DNA of 64,000 bases from Amphiura filiformis. Its lineage: Eukaryota; Echinodermata; Ophiuroidea; Amphilepidida; Amphiuridae. How positions within the stretch are numbered: the stretch's first letter is position 1; each line of letters opens with the position of its first letter. This document shows positions 47,601 to 56,450 of the stretch, piece by piece. The stretch is taken from positions 101,330,647 to 101,394,646 of the forward strand of contig NC_092628.1 of the NCBI RefSeq assembly GCF_039555335.1, given 5' to 3'. The notes beneath the pieces were generated by a model that saw nothing but the letters and a program-made list of their open reading frames with translations, searched no databases and was not told the origin of the DNA. The position numbers and the translations under genes are program-made.

Positions 47601-49288
47601 GATTTATGTTTGTAGTAAAGATGTTAAGGAAATAGAGAATAACCTAAATGAAGATCTTAATACACTCTGTAAATGGTTTGATAATAATCTTATGAAAGCA
47701 AATGTGAAGAAAACAAAAGTTATGTTACTTGGTACACCTGTTAAAACTAGTAAAATTAATCATGTTAAAGTGTATATGAATAATGTTGAGATTGAAAATG
47801 TCACATGTTTTAAATATCTTGGTGTTCAAATTGATGTTAACTTGAAATGGAAAGAGCAGATCAACAATATTTGTCGTAAAGTGTGTACAAGTCTTGCAGT
47901 CATGAGAAGAGTTAAGCCGTTTGTCCTGAGAAGTTCACTGATTACTATATACAACACTATGGTTTTACCACATTTTGATTATGCAATTACTATTTGGAGT
48001 AGCTGCAGTGTAATAAACTTAAATAAGCTTCAAAAACTCCAAAACACGGCAATGCGAATTATACTAAGTGTACCATACAGAACTCATATAAACGACATGT
48101 TACGTACTTTAGGCTTCATGAATATAAGAGACCGTATTATTTTCTTAACTGGATGTATGATGTTTAAAGTTAAAAATGAAATTGCACCCTCCTACCTCAA
48201 TGATCTGTTTCGTCCAGTTAATATCATTCATTCTGTTAACACTAGAGGTAGTGTAAATGGCGATCTATATGTTCCAAAGTGCAATACAAATTATGGTAAA
48301 AGCTCTTTCCAATACAAAGGTAGCGTATTATGGAATGTTATTTCGAAAGATATTCGTCAAGTCAACTCACTAATGCAATTCAAAAAGAAACTCAAAGATG
48401 ACCTGAAATTGTAGCACAACTAATTCTGCAGCTCATACATGTCATATGTTTTTAAATACTTCGTGTAGCTTTTGAATTATTTTAATTACAAAAACTTGGT
48501 TTTCATGCTGTATAATATTTATATTTAGATTTATGTAAGCTCAATTTTTTATGGTTTATAATAATGTATAATCTACGTGTATTTAATGCTTTTATATGTT
48601 TGTCTCAGGGCCCTACTGAAAATCAACATTGTAATATTTGTTGAGTAGGTTACCCTGTTTAAATATGGTTAATAAATAAATAAATAAATAAATAAATAAA
48701 ATGTTTGCAAACCTAGTTTACAATAACATTTTTTAAAAACATTTAAAATATTTGTTGTAGTGTGTTTTCATACAAAACGTTTTAAAATGTTATCATGACC
48801 TTATATAACCCGACACTTTAATGTTATTAAAACGTTTTTACCTAAACCAAAAGCCAAAATATAACTTATTTAAAACGTTTGTGTGTTTGCTGGGTATTTA
48901 CTGCTGATAGCACACTACTTCATCGACTATCTACTGCTGATAACACACACTACTTCATCCACTATCTACTGCTGATAGCACACCACTTCATTAGTTATCG
49001 ACTGCTGATATCACACTGCTTCATCAACTTTATCTACTGCTGATAGTATACACTACTGAAATATTATATTAACATGATTAAAATATAGGTTTATCCTATT
49101 TGAAATGGGCCTACCTTTGTATATAGTCCCTCTCCTAAAACACCTTCCTCAACCAGGCCAAGTCCGAGGCAATCTAGCGGATGCGAATCATTTCTCTGGG
49201 GTAACCACAATCCGTTTCCTTTCCTTTGTAATTTGAGCGTCTCGTCCGTGTAGCAGATTCCGTCCTTTGCTTCCATTCGGGCTTCCAT
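39379..49288 (-). CDS. TSSK-like Ser/Thr protein kinase with long C-terminal extension (10 exons)
   Basis: Exons in transcript order: 49288-49115, 45195-45055, 44444-44348, 43618-43475, 42980-42849, 42503-42381, 41876-41727, 41431-41278, 40563-40421, 39872-39379. All junctions are GT-AG and in phase, giving 583 codons. The kinase domain (about residues 50-340) shows LGEGLYTKVKK (Gly loop), YAVKVF (ATP Lys), LPREITVMKML (helix-C Glu), HRDIKCDN (catalytic loop), DFGFAT, APEILEG and DPRSRPTLDEL. The Gly loop, LPRE block and HRDIKCDN resemble testis-specific serine kinases, which are normally about 270-370 residues. The extra ~250 C-terminal residues match nothing I recognise. An active kinase is expected; substrate unknown. 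Confidence 0.9.
40055..40101. mobile_element. palindromic MITE, right-end fragment
   Basis: Only the terminal part remains (tgtcttccactggagtgtat through aatagcccaat). Lies in the last intron of the TSSK-like kinase gene. Confidence 0.6.
40421..40563 (-). CDS. TSSK-like kinase exon 9: C-terminal extension
   Basis: YGEGSSSNIGIKRAKNMTSV through KKRIGKQLSQAD. Phase 2 to phase 1, acceptor ttaccttag, donor gtgagt. Basic; not recognised. Confidence 0.78.
41278..41431 (-). CDS. TSSK-like kinase exon 8: C-terminal extension
   Basis: SIGSSLGKHCDSLDMNAEHG through TDILRAVAVRYV. In frame with exon 7, phase 1 to phase 2, acceptor ctatcacag and donor gtaagt. Not recognised. Confidence 0.8.
41727..41876 (-). 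CDS. TSSK-like kinase exon 7: end of kinase domain
   Basis: DCRDFVRAMLSADPRSRPTL then DELKHMDWLNRP closes the domain. A Ser/Thr-rich segment begins the extension. Phase 1-1, strong gtgagt donor. Confidence 0.92.
42381..42503 (-). CDS. TSSK-like kinase exon 6
   Basis: GVVLYCMLCGRLPYHDECLD through RFHKRVSK. Phase 1-1, acceptor tttatcctag, donor gtttgt. Confidence 0.9.
42849..42980 (-). CDS. TSSK-like kinase exon 5: activation loop
   Basis: DFGFATMCLPGQKLNQYCGS then YGYAAPEILEGMPYDGKAAD and VWSL. Phase 1-1. The APE motif and activation-loop Ser/Tyr are intact. Confidence 0.94.
43475..43618 (-). CDS. TSSK-like kinase exon 4: catalytic loop
   Basis: HLAEEDARAMFRHILDAVTY then IVHRDIKCDNIFIDERDDIK. 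Phase 1-1, donor gtcagt. Confidence 0.94.
44348..44444 (-). CDS. TSSK-like kinase exon 3: hinge
   Basis: VGLDGAMITDRHAYLLMEYL then PGGDLLKYINKR plus one base. The acceptor (tttttttcaacaaag) lies directly against the CAT/ATG repeat that fills intron 2. Confidence 0.9.
44455..45035 (-). repeat. CAT/ATG trinucleotide repeat filling intron 2 of the kinase
   Basis: About 580 bp of catcatcat with cac, aac and tat variants between the exon 2 donor and the exon 3 acceptor; the whole intron is 610 bp. It includes a duplicated block with caccacctccagcatcatca at about 44,650 and 44,700. His, Ile, Met or Asp homopolymer ORFs across it are artefacts. Confidence 0.98.
45055..45195 (-). CDS. TSSK-like kinase exon 2: ATP-lysine and helix C
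   Basis: 47 codons, phase 0-0: VKKMYCRKTNRTYAVKVF then FLPREITVMKMLGHERL. Donor gtaagt. Confidence 0.93.
45436..45762. repeat. ~33-bp minisatellite, segment 1
   Basis: Unit of the type tactgctgatagcaca plus ctacttcatccactatc, repeated with single-base variants. Continues at 46,775-47,064 and 48,897-49,056 after transposon insertions. Lies in kinase intron 1. Confidence 0.92.
45765..46774. mobile_element. 1,010-bp TIR transposon, TA target
   Basis: Perfect 26-bp inverted ends (ggggagagcggggagtgttc and on to gcccta), flanked by TA (45,763 and 46,775). It interrupts the minisatellite unit tatctactgctg, so the empty site can be read off directly. The interior repeats gggcgaac / gttcgccc and ggggtaagt motifs and has no transposase; its 105- and 78-codon ORFs overlap those repeats and are not credible. 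Confidence 0.92.
46775..47064. repeat. ~33-bp minisatellite, segment 2
   Basis: Same unit as 45,436-45,762 (tactgctgatagcacactac), resuming after the 1,010-bp transposon. Confidence 0.92.
47486..48414 (+). pseudogene. LINE reverse transcriptase, 3' fragment
   Basis: An open frame carries DMYADDTLIYV (YADD catalytic box of non-LTR reverse transcriptase), then CFKYLGVQIDVNLKWKEQI, YNTMVLPHFDYAITIWSSC, LQKLQNTAMRIIL and a typical LINE C-terminus ending KKKLKDDLKL. This is the L2/CR1/Jockey type of arrangement. The palm N-terminal half, endonuclease and ORF1 are missing: a 5'-truncated insertion whose remaining frame is intact. The first codons of the open frame belong to the host TIR element. 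Confidence 0.82.
48669..48699 (+). repeat. AAAT tail of the LINE fragment
   Basis: Seven or so aaat repeats ~255 bp after the RT stop codon mark the LINE 3' end. Confidence 0.8.
48897..49056. repeat. ~33-bp minisatellite, segment 3
   Basis: The array resumes with tactgctgatagcaca-type units and ends ~60 bp before kinase exon 1. Confidence 0.9.
49115..49288 (-). CDS. TSSK-like kinase exon 1
   Basis: ATG at 49,288 begins MEARMEAKDGICY; the exon ends GVLGEGLYTK before gtaggc (phase 0). The codon before the ATG is GTG, not a start. The CpG-rich sequence upstream (to ~49,880) is the likely promoter. Confidence 0.85.
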
Positions 49289-49880
49289 CACCCCGGTTTT
49301 GTTTTGGTTTTTTTACCCCTAAGTGAAGGTCTGTTACCTAAAATCGTCGACGTTCATAAACTGAATTATCTTGACAAAGATTTACGAAAGCCGGTTTATG
49401 CGAAAACCACGGGAATCAAACCGAGGAAAATTATTGTTGGCCTACATGTTATATTTCCCAGTGGGATTTCTGCACGATTGTGGGCTTAACGTGCGCGTAT
49501 TGTCACCAGGGTATCACGACGCGTCTGGCGTAGCACGCGTCATATGCGTCACGGTGATCAATGTTCAATCAAAACGCGCGTTTTAAGGCCAGAATAAGGG
49601 CAGACACATTCATCCACTCGTATTTGAGATTTCTTGATACTTATGACCACTAAAATGTACTTGAAACCGATAAAATGCAACTTGTTAATATTTCCTCCTA
49701 TTTTTGTTTGATATAAAATCATTATTTTATTCTTTTCAACTCCAAAAAGTCACATGGCTCAAAACAGCGTTGTAAATTGGCGGGAAATAATGAGTCAGGA
49801 ATAATTATGCGAAACAATTAATTATTTGTGATTACGCTCGCGATTTGCGTTGCATGACGCGGCGCAACCTTGCGTGTATG
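49289..49880 (-). promoter_or_regulatory. CpG-rich probable promoter/5' UTR of the TSSK-like kinase
   Basis: Immediately upstream of the ATG, and unlike the CpG-poor surroundings, this stretch has clusters of CG (acgcgtctggcgtagcacgc at ~49,518, and again near 49,850). No TATA box is clear. Inference from composition and position. Confidence 0.4.
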
Positions 49881-49891
49881 TCCAACGCAGT

Positions 49892-50211
49892 AAGGGAGCT
49901 ATCATCGGGGCTATAATTTTCTTCGGAAAGGGATGGGGGTCCCAAATATACTGGGGGGAGTCATAAATTTTTGGCAAGAAAAATAGGGGGTTATAAAATT
50001 TTTGATGACCAAAATGTAGGGAGTCACAAGATGACCACAAAGAGTGTGTTTATTTTATTCAAACTTCTGATTTCAATTCAATTTTAGCCTGTTTAGGGGG
50101 TAAAGGTAGGGGTGTGTGTGTGTGTGTGGAGGGGGGTTATAAAATTTTAGGAGGGTAGCAACTTTTATAAATTTGGGACCCCCCCCTTCCAAAGAAAATG
50201 ATAGGTCCCTA
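49892..50211. mobile_element. TIR element (agggagctatcat)
   Basis: Left aagggagctatcat with ggggtcccaaat further in; right atttgggacccccccc with atgataggtccct. These are inverted repeats of about 45 bp with gaps. About 320 bp; non-coding, with G-rich blocks and a TG run. Confidence 0.65.
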
Positions 50212-50594
50212 AAGTTGCATTCGGGTTGACGCCAGCAAACGTGTGTTTAACAAAACAAAGATTTGCAGTCAAAATGCCACTCAGATTTTTCAATTATATT
50301 GAATTTTGGCGCATTAAAAGTAGACATTATGAATTCATTGGTGCAAAAAGATGCACATTTATTTTAGACCATGCACTGGATACACCTTTTACAAGCGTGA
50401 AAGTCTTTCCGTTTACAAATAATATATCCGTTTTGTGCATAATTTTGATATTTTTTTACTAAAACGTCGATTCTCACAGTTCACTTTTGACAACTTGCAC
50501 GTTTTTGTACTATCGTCAGAGCACATCAAATAATAACGGAAAAGGTTTTTCGTTTTTTCAAAATTTTTGTTTCAAACAAAAATATACACCATTG

Positions 50595-50975
50595 AAAGCC
50601 AATAGGGTTCTTTATAGAACAAACAAAAGTTCTGTAGCCAAGAAAAAAAGGTTCTTTGTAGAACCTTAAGCTTGAAGAACCTTTAAGGAATCTTTAAGAA
50701 AGAACCCTCAAAAGGTTCTAAGTAGAATAGAAAAAAAGTTCTTTATCCAAGAAAATGATTTTTAGTACCAAAAAGGGTTAACACTAGGCCTACTTTCTAC
50801 TTTTCTTAACTTTGTGATGAGTCCCTGATTGAATGAATTAGAATGTCCCTAGGCCTATTTAAATCTTTAAGGTTCTTTATAGAACTTTTAAATGTTCTTT
50901 TTAGAACCTTATTACTGCTTGGGGTTCTGCATACAGGACAAAAAAGGTTCTAAGATGAACTTTTTCTAAGAGTGT
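50595..50975. repeat. region of repeated ggttctttatagaacc-like palindromes
   Basis: At least eight occurrences of aaggttctt, agaacctt or ggttctaa in both orientations within 380 bp. Probably the inside of a MITE; termini are not clear. Confidence 0.5.
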
Positions 50976-50979
50976 AACC

Positions 50980-51335
50980 TTAAAGGAGGATTTCGTGATC
51001 CTAGCATCCTCTTTTTATGACATTTGTCAGTAGATATCCACGAAATAAGCTTATTTCCAAAATTTCAGTTGATTCCGATTTTGCGTTTGCGAGTTATGCA
51101 TGATTATGTGTATTACACTGCTCCATAGACAATGTGTTGTAATTTCGTTCTGGTGCACCAGAACGAAATTCAAATTTGGCGATATTTTTGCTAAACAAAT
51201 TAATCTGCAAGAAATATTTGGTACCGTACATAAACATTATGTAGCCAGAGGTAGGCCTATCCAGTGGTGTAAAAATCTCAACTTTTTTTGGAAAAGTGGG
51301 GGGATGAGGCTGTGGATCACGAAATGCCCCTTTAA
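50980..51335. mobile_element. TTAA-flanked MITE, copy 2
   Basis: Starts ttaaaggaggatttcgtgat and ends gatcacgaaatgcccctttaa. The terminal inverted repeat is about 20 bp. Contains an extra taggcctat insertion near 51,253 relative to copy 3. Confidence 0.85.
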
Positions 51336-51505
51336 CTCTATAACCGACACCCCATTTGCATATTGGGAATGAAGCACCTATATGCTCTACCGCTTTTTTA
51401 ATTTTCTTGAATTTTGACCAACTTTGATATAAAATTGGATCGATTGAGCCCATAATTATTGGTCGAGCTATAGCGAGACATATTGGGCGTAAAGCATCCA
51501 ATTTT

Positions 51506-51897
51506 AGGGCTGTGCAATAATTATGAGCCCTGGGGAGGGTAAAATTGGGGGGGCAAGAAATTTTTGGCAAGCTGAAAGGGGGGACAAACAATTTTTGGCA
51601 AGCTGAGAGGGGGCAAGCAATTTTTGGCACGCATTCATGGGGCGCCTTTTTAATAAAACGCTCTAAAAAGGCTTAGGAAAACAGTATGGAAACGCTTATT
51701 ATGCAAATTTTCCTGCACGCTGCGCTCGCAACATATACGTAGGCCTACATCTAGACCATTTAAGGTTTGCAATTTGGGATCCCAAAATTTGGCATGTTCA
51801 AGGGGGGGGCAAGCGATTTTTGGCGGGCCGAGGGGGGGCAAGCGATTTTTGGCGAGCCGTTTGGAAATTTTGGGCTCATAATTATTGCACAGCCCCT
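51506..51897. mobile_element. MITE with ggctgtgcaataattatgag termini
   Basis: Left agggctgtgcaataattatg, right cataattattgcacagcccc: perfect inverted repeat of about 25 bp. Inside, blocks of ggcaagcaatttttggca recur on both sides. Related fragment at 1,096-1,294. Confidence 0.8.
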
Positions 51898-52015
51898 TAT
51901 CATCATTATGTTTTGGATCCAATATTTTCACACACTTGGATTCTCTAAAACGTAATAATGAGAAATAATTCACAAAAATAGGCTTAGTTGAAAAATGTTC
52001 AAAAACTCACCAAAT

Positions 52016-52036
52016 GTCTTGTCTTGTCTTGTCTTG
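52016..52036 (-). repeat. pentanucleotide tail of the CR1 LINE
   Basis: Four cttgt repeats on + (acaag on the element strand), ~70 bp after the RT stop. A simple-repeat 3' tail instead of poly(A) is usual for CR1/L2 elements. Confidence 0.75.
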
Positions 52037-52106
52037 TCTGCTACTGCACAAAACGCCTGGTGTGGCTATCAGCGTACAGATCATGCATCGATTCGCTGAT
52101 AACTTA

Positions 52107-53804
52107 TTAAATTTTCTTCTCAATTTCAATTTCCTTACCGCCGATCAAGTTCTTGAAAGAGGCCACATCAGGAGCTATTTTGGTGGTAGGTGGCAGTGAG
52201 TTCCATTTTGGTATTGTCCGTGGATAAAGTGAGAATTTATAGCAGTCTTTGTTGGGGCGTATGACGTTATAGTTAAGTTCATGAGTTTGACGAGTAGTGC
52301 GTCTGGCTGTAGTGTTCTTGGTCAGGTGATGACTGATGTTAGATGGTGTGAACTTGTGAGTTTCTTTGTATATAGTTATGAGGCGAGCCTTTTCCCTTCT
52401 GTCTTGAAGAGTGTCCCATTTCAGATCATGAAGCATGTCCGTGACACTGCTGGTGCGTCTGTAGTCGCTCTTTGCAAATCTAACTGCCCTCCTCTGGACT
52501 TTTTCTAAATTATCCTGATGAATTTTCTGGTACGGATCCCAGATTGGGCTGCAATATTCTAGTCTCGGTCTCACCAGGGTTTTATAAGCAATCTCTTTAG
52601 TGCGAGGGGAACAGTTCCAAAGGTTTCTTTTCAGTAAGCCCAGAATGCTGTTTGCTTTGTTAACAGTCTGATTTATGTGTTTAGCCCAAGATAAGTTGCT
52701 GGATATCTCGACCCCCAAGTAGGGATGGTGATCTACAGTTTGGAGAGTAGAAGTTCCCATGCGATACTGGTGTGGAATGAAACTTCTTTGATGTGTCACG
52801 TGCATGATGAAACATTTGGATATATTGAACTTCATCTGCCAAGTTTCTTCCCAGGTACAAAGAGAGTTGATGTCTTTTTGTAAAATATCACAGTCCTCAG
52901 GAGAATTGATAGCTCTGTACAAAATCAGATCATCTGCGAAGAGTCTCACTTCAGATGTTACTCCCTCCGGGATATCATTAATATAGGCTAGGAACAACAG
53001 GGGACCAAGGACAGTCCCCTGGGGTACTCCGGAAATTACAAGTGAACTTGGGGATGCCTGTCCATCAATGACGACACTTTGCTGGCGTTTCGTCAGGAAG
53101 CCCTCAATCCAAGATTTGGTATCTCCTCTTATTCCAAGGTGGTCTAATTTTGTGAGGAGTCGTTGATGCGGAACCATATCAAACGCTTTACTGAAATCCA
53201 TTATGCATAGATCAGCACGGCCACGGTTATCAAGGATCTCAGCAACATCGTTTACCAACCCAGCAAGCGGAGTTTCGCAGGATCTACCACTTCGAAACCC
53301 ATGTTGTCTATCGCACAGCAGAGAGTACTTTTCCAGATGGTTCATGATATTGCTATGGATTATGTGTTCTAATTGTTTACAGGCAATACATGTCAGGGAT
53401 ACCGGACGATAATTACTTGGGAGTGACCTATCGCCTTTTTTGAAAATTGGCGAGACGGTAGCATTCAGCCAGTCCTGGGGTAAAACCCCTGAAGAGATGG
53501 ATTTTTGGTAAATTTTCTGAAGAATGGGTGCCACACTTGAAGCACATTCCTTTAATATCCTAGCTGGAATGTTGTCAGGACCTGACGCTTTATTGATTTT
53601 CAGGTTCTTGAGCAGTTTTTCAACTCCAAATGTAGTGATCGTGATTTTTGGCATATCTGGTACAGCACTAACTCCAAGATTTGGAATAGAAGAAAGGTCT
53701 TCTCTAGTGAAGACCGAGCAAAATTGCTTGTTTAGGGTCTCTGCCTTCTCTTTGGCACTAGATGCTATACGACCCGTCAAATTTAGGGGAAACGCCAAAA
53801 ACAT
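52107..53804 (-). CDS. CR1-type LINE reverse transcriptase (open frame)
   Basis: 565 codons by the longest open frame; true element sequence starts near residue 11 (GRIASSAKEKAETLNKQF) after a frameshift. RT blocks: NKASGPDNIP (71-80), SNYRPVSLT (130-138), HGFRSGRSCETPL (168-180), DFSKAFDMVP (203-212), GVPQGTVLGP (259-268), FADD catalytic box (289-292), then HPYLGVEISSNLSWAKHI and the LINE connection domain. Ends KEIEIEKKI. Intact catalytic residues; not translatable from the element's own start because of upstream breaks. Confidence 0.93.
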   Translation of the reverse strand: MFLAFPLNLTGRIASSAKEKAETLNKQFCSVFTREDLSSIPNLGVSAVPDMPKITITTFGVEKLLKNLKINKASGPDNIPARILKECASSVAPILQKIYQKSISSGVLPQDWLNATVSPIFKKGDRSLPSNYRPVSLTCIACKQLEHIIHSNIMNHLEKYSLLCDRQHGFRSGRSCETPLAGLVNDVAEILDNRGRADLCIMDFSKAFDMVPHQRLLTKLDHLGIRGDTKSWIEGFLTKRQQSVVIDGQASPSSLVISGVPQGTVLGPLLFLAYINDIPEGVTSEVRLFADDLILYRAINSPEDCDILQKDINSLCTWEETWQMKFNISKCFIMHVTHQRSFIPHQYRMGTSTLQTVDHHPYLGVEISSNLSWAKHINQTVNKANSILGLLKRNLWNCSPRTKEIAYKTLVRPRLEYCSPIWDPYQKIHQDNLEKVQRRAVRFAKSDYRRTSSVTDMLHDLKWDTLQDRREKARLITIYKETHKFTPSNISHHLTKNTTARRTTRQTHELNYNVIRPNKDCYKFSLYPRTIPKWNSLPPTTKIAPDVASFKNLIGGKEIEIEKKI

Positions 53805-54210
53805 CCCTACGTAGGCATTTTATATAATTCCAGAAGGGTTTGGTGTTATCAGTTTCAAGACATTCACCAATACTATGGACATGTTCCCGATGCAGTGTCC
53901 TCATTTGTCTGTCAATTTTGCGTCTTGATTGTTTAAATCTGTCCCAGAGTTCAAAATCACCAGTTTTTCTAGCCTTGTCATAAAGCTTGCGTTTTTTCCT
54001 GATATTTCTTTTCATGGTGGCATTTATCCACGGAACACTTGGTTTGGATGAAGTCATTTTGGATGGTATATTAACATCCATTGATTTTTGGATAGTGTTT
54101 GTAAAGCGATTCCAGAGCTCATCGATGTCCAAGTTCTGGACAACTTCTTCAGTTAATTCAGCACCAAGTTCATCGAGTTCATCAGTGATTTTACTGAAAT
54201 TTGCTTTTTA
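53770..54210 (-). pseudogene. CR1 LINE, linker between endonuclease and RT (frameshifted)
   Basis: Open frame with NFSKITDELDELGAELTEEV, IPSKMTSSKPSVPWINATMK, RKIDRQMRTLHREHVHSIGE and NTKPFWNYIKCLRRDVFGVS, typical of the CR1 segment preceding the RT. Separated by frameshifts from the endonuclease (~54,205) and RT (~53,780). Confidence 0.85.
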
Positions 54211-54536
54211 TACAGGTACACTTTCCGTTTTGGAAGTTTTGTGATTTTGGGTTTAATAGAAGCATGTATGACGACTATGTCGTGGTCGCTAATCCCTGGT
54301 TTTACATCCACATTGTTGACAAAAGCCGGATTATTGGTAAAACATAGATCAAGGATACTATTGTCTCTCGTTGGTTTTAAGACAACCTGCTGAAGATTGT
54401 GGTCTAGAGCGATTTCTAACATGGTTTTACTTGGTCCTGGGTAACGACCACACGGTTTGAAGGTATTTGTGACCCAATCTACATCTGGTAAGTTAAAGTC
54501 ACCTAGTAGCCAAACAGAGGACTGCTTTGGGATCTT
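54153..54536 (-). pseudogene. CR1 LINE endonuclease, C-terminal part
   Basis: After a frameshift at ~54,540 the frame reads LLGDFNLPDVDW (Asp/Asn active-site block), LEIALDHNLQQ, STILDLCF-like NSILDLCFTNNP and PGISDHDIVV (SDH catalytic block), the normal end of the APE-type endonuclease. Ends at a frameshift near 54,205. Confidence 0.87.
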
Positions 54537-55373
54537 TTCAAGGAATTTTCCAAAAGGCGGACGTAATCCGAGTTTGTTTTCTGAGAGCGGTAAAATCCTC
54601 CAATGTACACTGGAGCTATGCCACTAACATGGATACTAATCCACTTCAGTTCACAACCCTCTTGGTCTAGCTCCTGTTCGTCTTGGGCAATAAGATCATT
54701 TTTAACGGCCACAAAGACGCCACCGTGGCTATCATTATTATTGTCTCTATCTTTGCGAAAAATATTGTAATGAGATGGAAAAACTTCACCGGAGGTAATA
54801 TTGCTGTGAAGCCATGATTCAGAACCCACAACTATATCAGGTTCCTCTTCTTGGAGGAGGTACTGAAAGCCAGCTCGTTTTGCATGCACACTCTGGCAGT
54901 TAACATTCAATATTTTGAGAGAGCGAGTTTTAGGTTTGGATTTCATTGTTTTGCGTTTATTTGATTTATCAGTCACAGTGTGTCCACTTCTAACAGGGCT
55001 AGAAGTTTTCATAGGGCTATCAAAGTTGGAGTCCGTAGGTAAACTATCAATGGAATCATCACACAAATCGGTGAGGGCATCAAAACTGTTGTTTGATTTC
55101 AGCTCATTTAGGTCCATGAGGAACGAGGAGTGAAAATTAGGTAATCCGCAGCCATCACAGAGCCATGAGTAAGATGCATGATTGGCAAGAACGTCATACA
55201 CCTCGTCGCTCATGCCCAGGCAAAATTTATGGAACCAGTTATTACAGTTCTCACATTCAATACAATCCTGGCCCCACCTGGCAGCTGTGTTACAAATTTG
55301 GCAGGGGTATTTTAATTGTTGTGGTCCTGGGTTTGGGTTAACATCCCCAGCGAGCAATAGCAGAAGAGTTAAT
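54503..55373 (-). pseudogene. CR1 LINE 2A-like peptide, PHD finger and endonuclease N-part
   Basis: From the insertion boundary: LTLLLLLAGDVNPNPGP (2A-like; consensus D-V/I-E-x-NPGP with Asn for Glu), then a C4HC3 PHD-type finger (CQIC, CIECENC, WFHKFC, CDGC). A Ser/Lys-rich linker follows, then endonuclease blocks ILNVNCQSVHAKR, DIVVGSESWL, GGVFVAV and YIGGFYRS. CR1-clade elements are known to carry such N-terminal 2A-like sequences and PHD fingers. The frame breaks at ~54,540. Confidence 0.9.
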
Positions 55374-55877
55374 CCCCGGGGGGCACTTCGATTTGAAATG
55401 GATATAGGTGTAGGGCTGGCACTTTCGCACCCAGGGGCATTCGGTGAGAGCAAAATGTAAAAAATATGGGGTCATTGGGTGACAGCATGATTTTTGGCAT
55501 TCGGTGAGAGCAAAATGTAAAAAATATGGGGTCATTGGGTGAGAACATGACCTTTTTTAAACGGAATCTTTGGGTGAGAGCCGAAACAGCGCGACAGAAA
55601 CCTCGAAAATCGAATTTCTCGTTCTAAATGGCTTCAAATTTCTTTGTTTTTTCAAAATAAGTGACAAAATCAGTGATAAATGAAAGTTGCTGTTAAAAGT
55701 GAACAAGTAAGGGTCTTTGGGTGACAGATCAAATGAAAAAATAAGGGTCTTTGGGTGACAGAGCATGTGTTCGTAAAAAATATGGGGTCTTTGGGTGACA
55801 GCGACGCTGAAAAAGGGGGTCTTAACAGCCCTACATACGCGTCACCTCCAAAGTTGGAGTGCCCCCCCTCCCCCGGG
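55374..55877. mobile_element. 504-bp TIR insertion in the CR1 LINE
   Basis: Flanked by a 7-bp duplication agttaat (55,367 and 55,878) inside the LINE coding sequence. Ends ccccggggggcact and agtgccccccctcccccggg are inverted. The interior has tandem sub-repeats: cattcggtgagagcaaaatg twice with 60-bp period and ggtctttgggtgacag three times. No coding capacity. Confidence 0.85.
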
Positions 55878-56063
55878 AGTTAATCTAGACGTACGGTTCA
55901 GATTATGTATGGTAAAACGTTTTGAATGGCGATAATTGTTTGTAATGCGAAGGGAGACATGGAACAGACTCACCGGGCAGTTACGGGAAACAAGTGCATC
56001 ATCTATCGGCGCAGTCCAGTGATCCACATCGAGGTGGTGGCAATTCTGCAACACATGGTCCAC
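55878..56063 (-). pseudogene. CR1 LINE N-terminal segment upstream of the insertion
   Basis: Reads VDHVLQNCHHLDVDHWTAPI through KRFTIHNLNRTSRLT. Its final codons continue exactly into LLLLLAGDVNPNPGP at 55,373 once the 504-bp insertion is removed. No ATG in this frame; the real start of translation is lost or unrecognised. Confidence 0.75.
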
Positions 56064-56154
56064 ACTGAATAGACGTATTCAAGGCACAATATAATAGCAA
56101 CAAATGTCGAATAATGGGTTTCAAAATGACCCATGGTATAATACAATTCACGAA

Positions 56155-56450
56155 ATTGCACGTAGATTTAAAAATGGCCGCCAACCGCGGGAAACATGAA
56201 AAATTTTATAACTCAGTATACACCAAAATGTTTAAAAACTGCGAGGTTAAAAACAGCATCCACTGGTACACGGAGGTTTAAAAACACTTAGAATCGCGAA
56301 AATAATCCAGTATTGAAGAAATATACGAGGAAATGATACAGTTAACGTAATCCACTTTCCACAAGTCAGCACACAAAGTAGCGAGTTTACACGTAGATAA
56401 AAAATGGCCGCTACCCGCGGGAAACGCATGATGCACCAAAAGCATGATGC
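56155..56450 (-). repeat. two-copy 5' UTR repeat of the CR1 LINE
   Basis: The blocks cacgtagatttaaaaatggc / cgcgggaaacatg and acacgtagataaaaaatggc / cgcgggaaacgcatg recur ~235 bp apart. Tandem 5' monomers of this kind usually carry LINE promoters. Confidence 0.65.

Larger units (their letters stand above)
47067..48894. mobile_element. TIR element (cccagcaaacacaaaacg) hosting a LINE fragment
   Basis: Outer ends cccagcaaacacaaaacgtt and the reverse complement of its variant (gtgtgtttgctggg), flanked by TA (47,065 and 48,895) within the minisatellite. A second terminus ctgtgtttgctggg at 47,484 makes 47,067-47,484 look like a full small copy, so the block may be two copies or one with an internal terminus. 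Internal motifs aaaacgtttt and gggttatataaagggtat repeat. A LINE 3' fragment occupies about 47,486-48,699. Confidence 0.82.
49881..52015. other. intergenic DNA upstream of the kinase
   Basis: Almost entirely transposon-derived: TIR element (49,892), ggttctt palindromes (50,595), TTAA MITE (50,980) and the ggctgtgcaataatta MITE (51,506). No gene. Confidence 0.6.

Noticed and set aside
52281-53814. Plus-strand ORFs over the CR1 LINE
   Set aside because: Shadows of the minus-strand reverse transcriptase frame.
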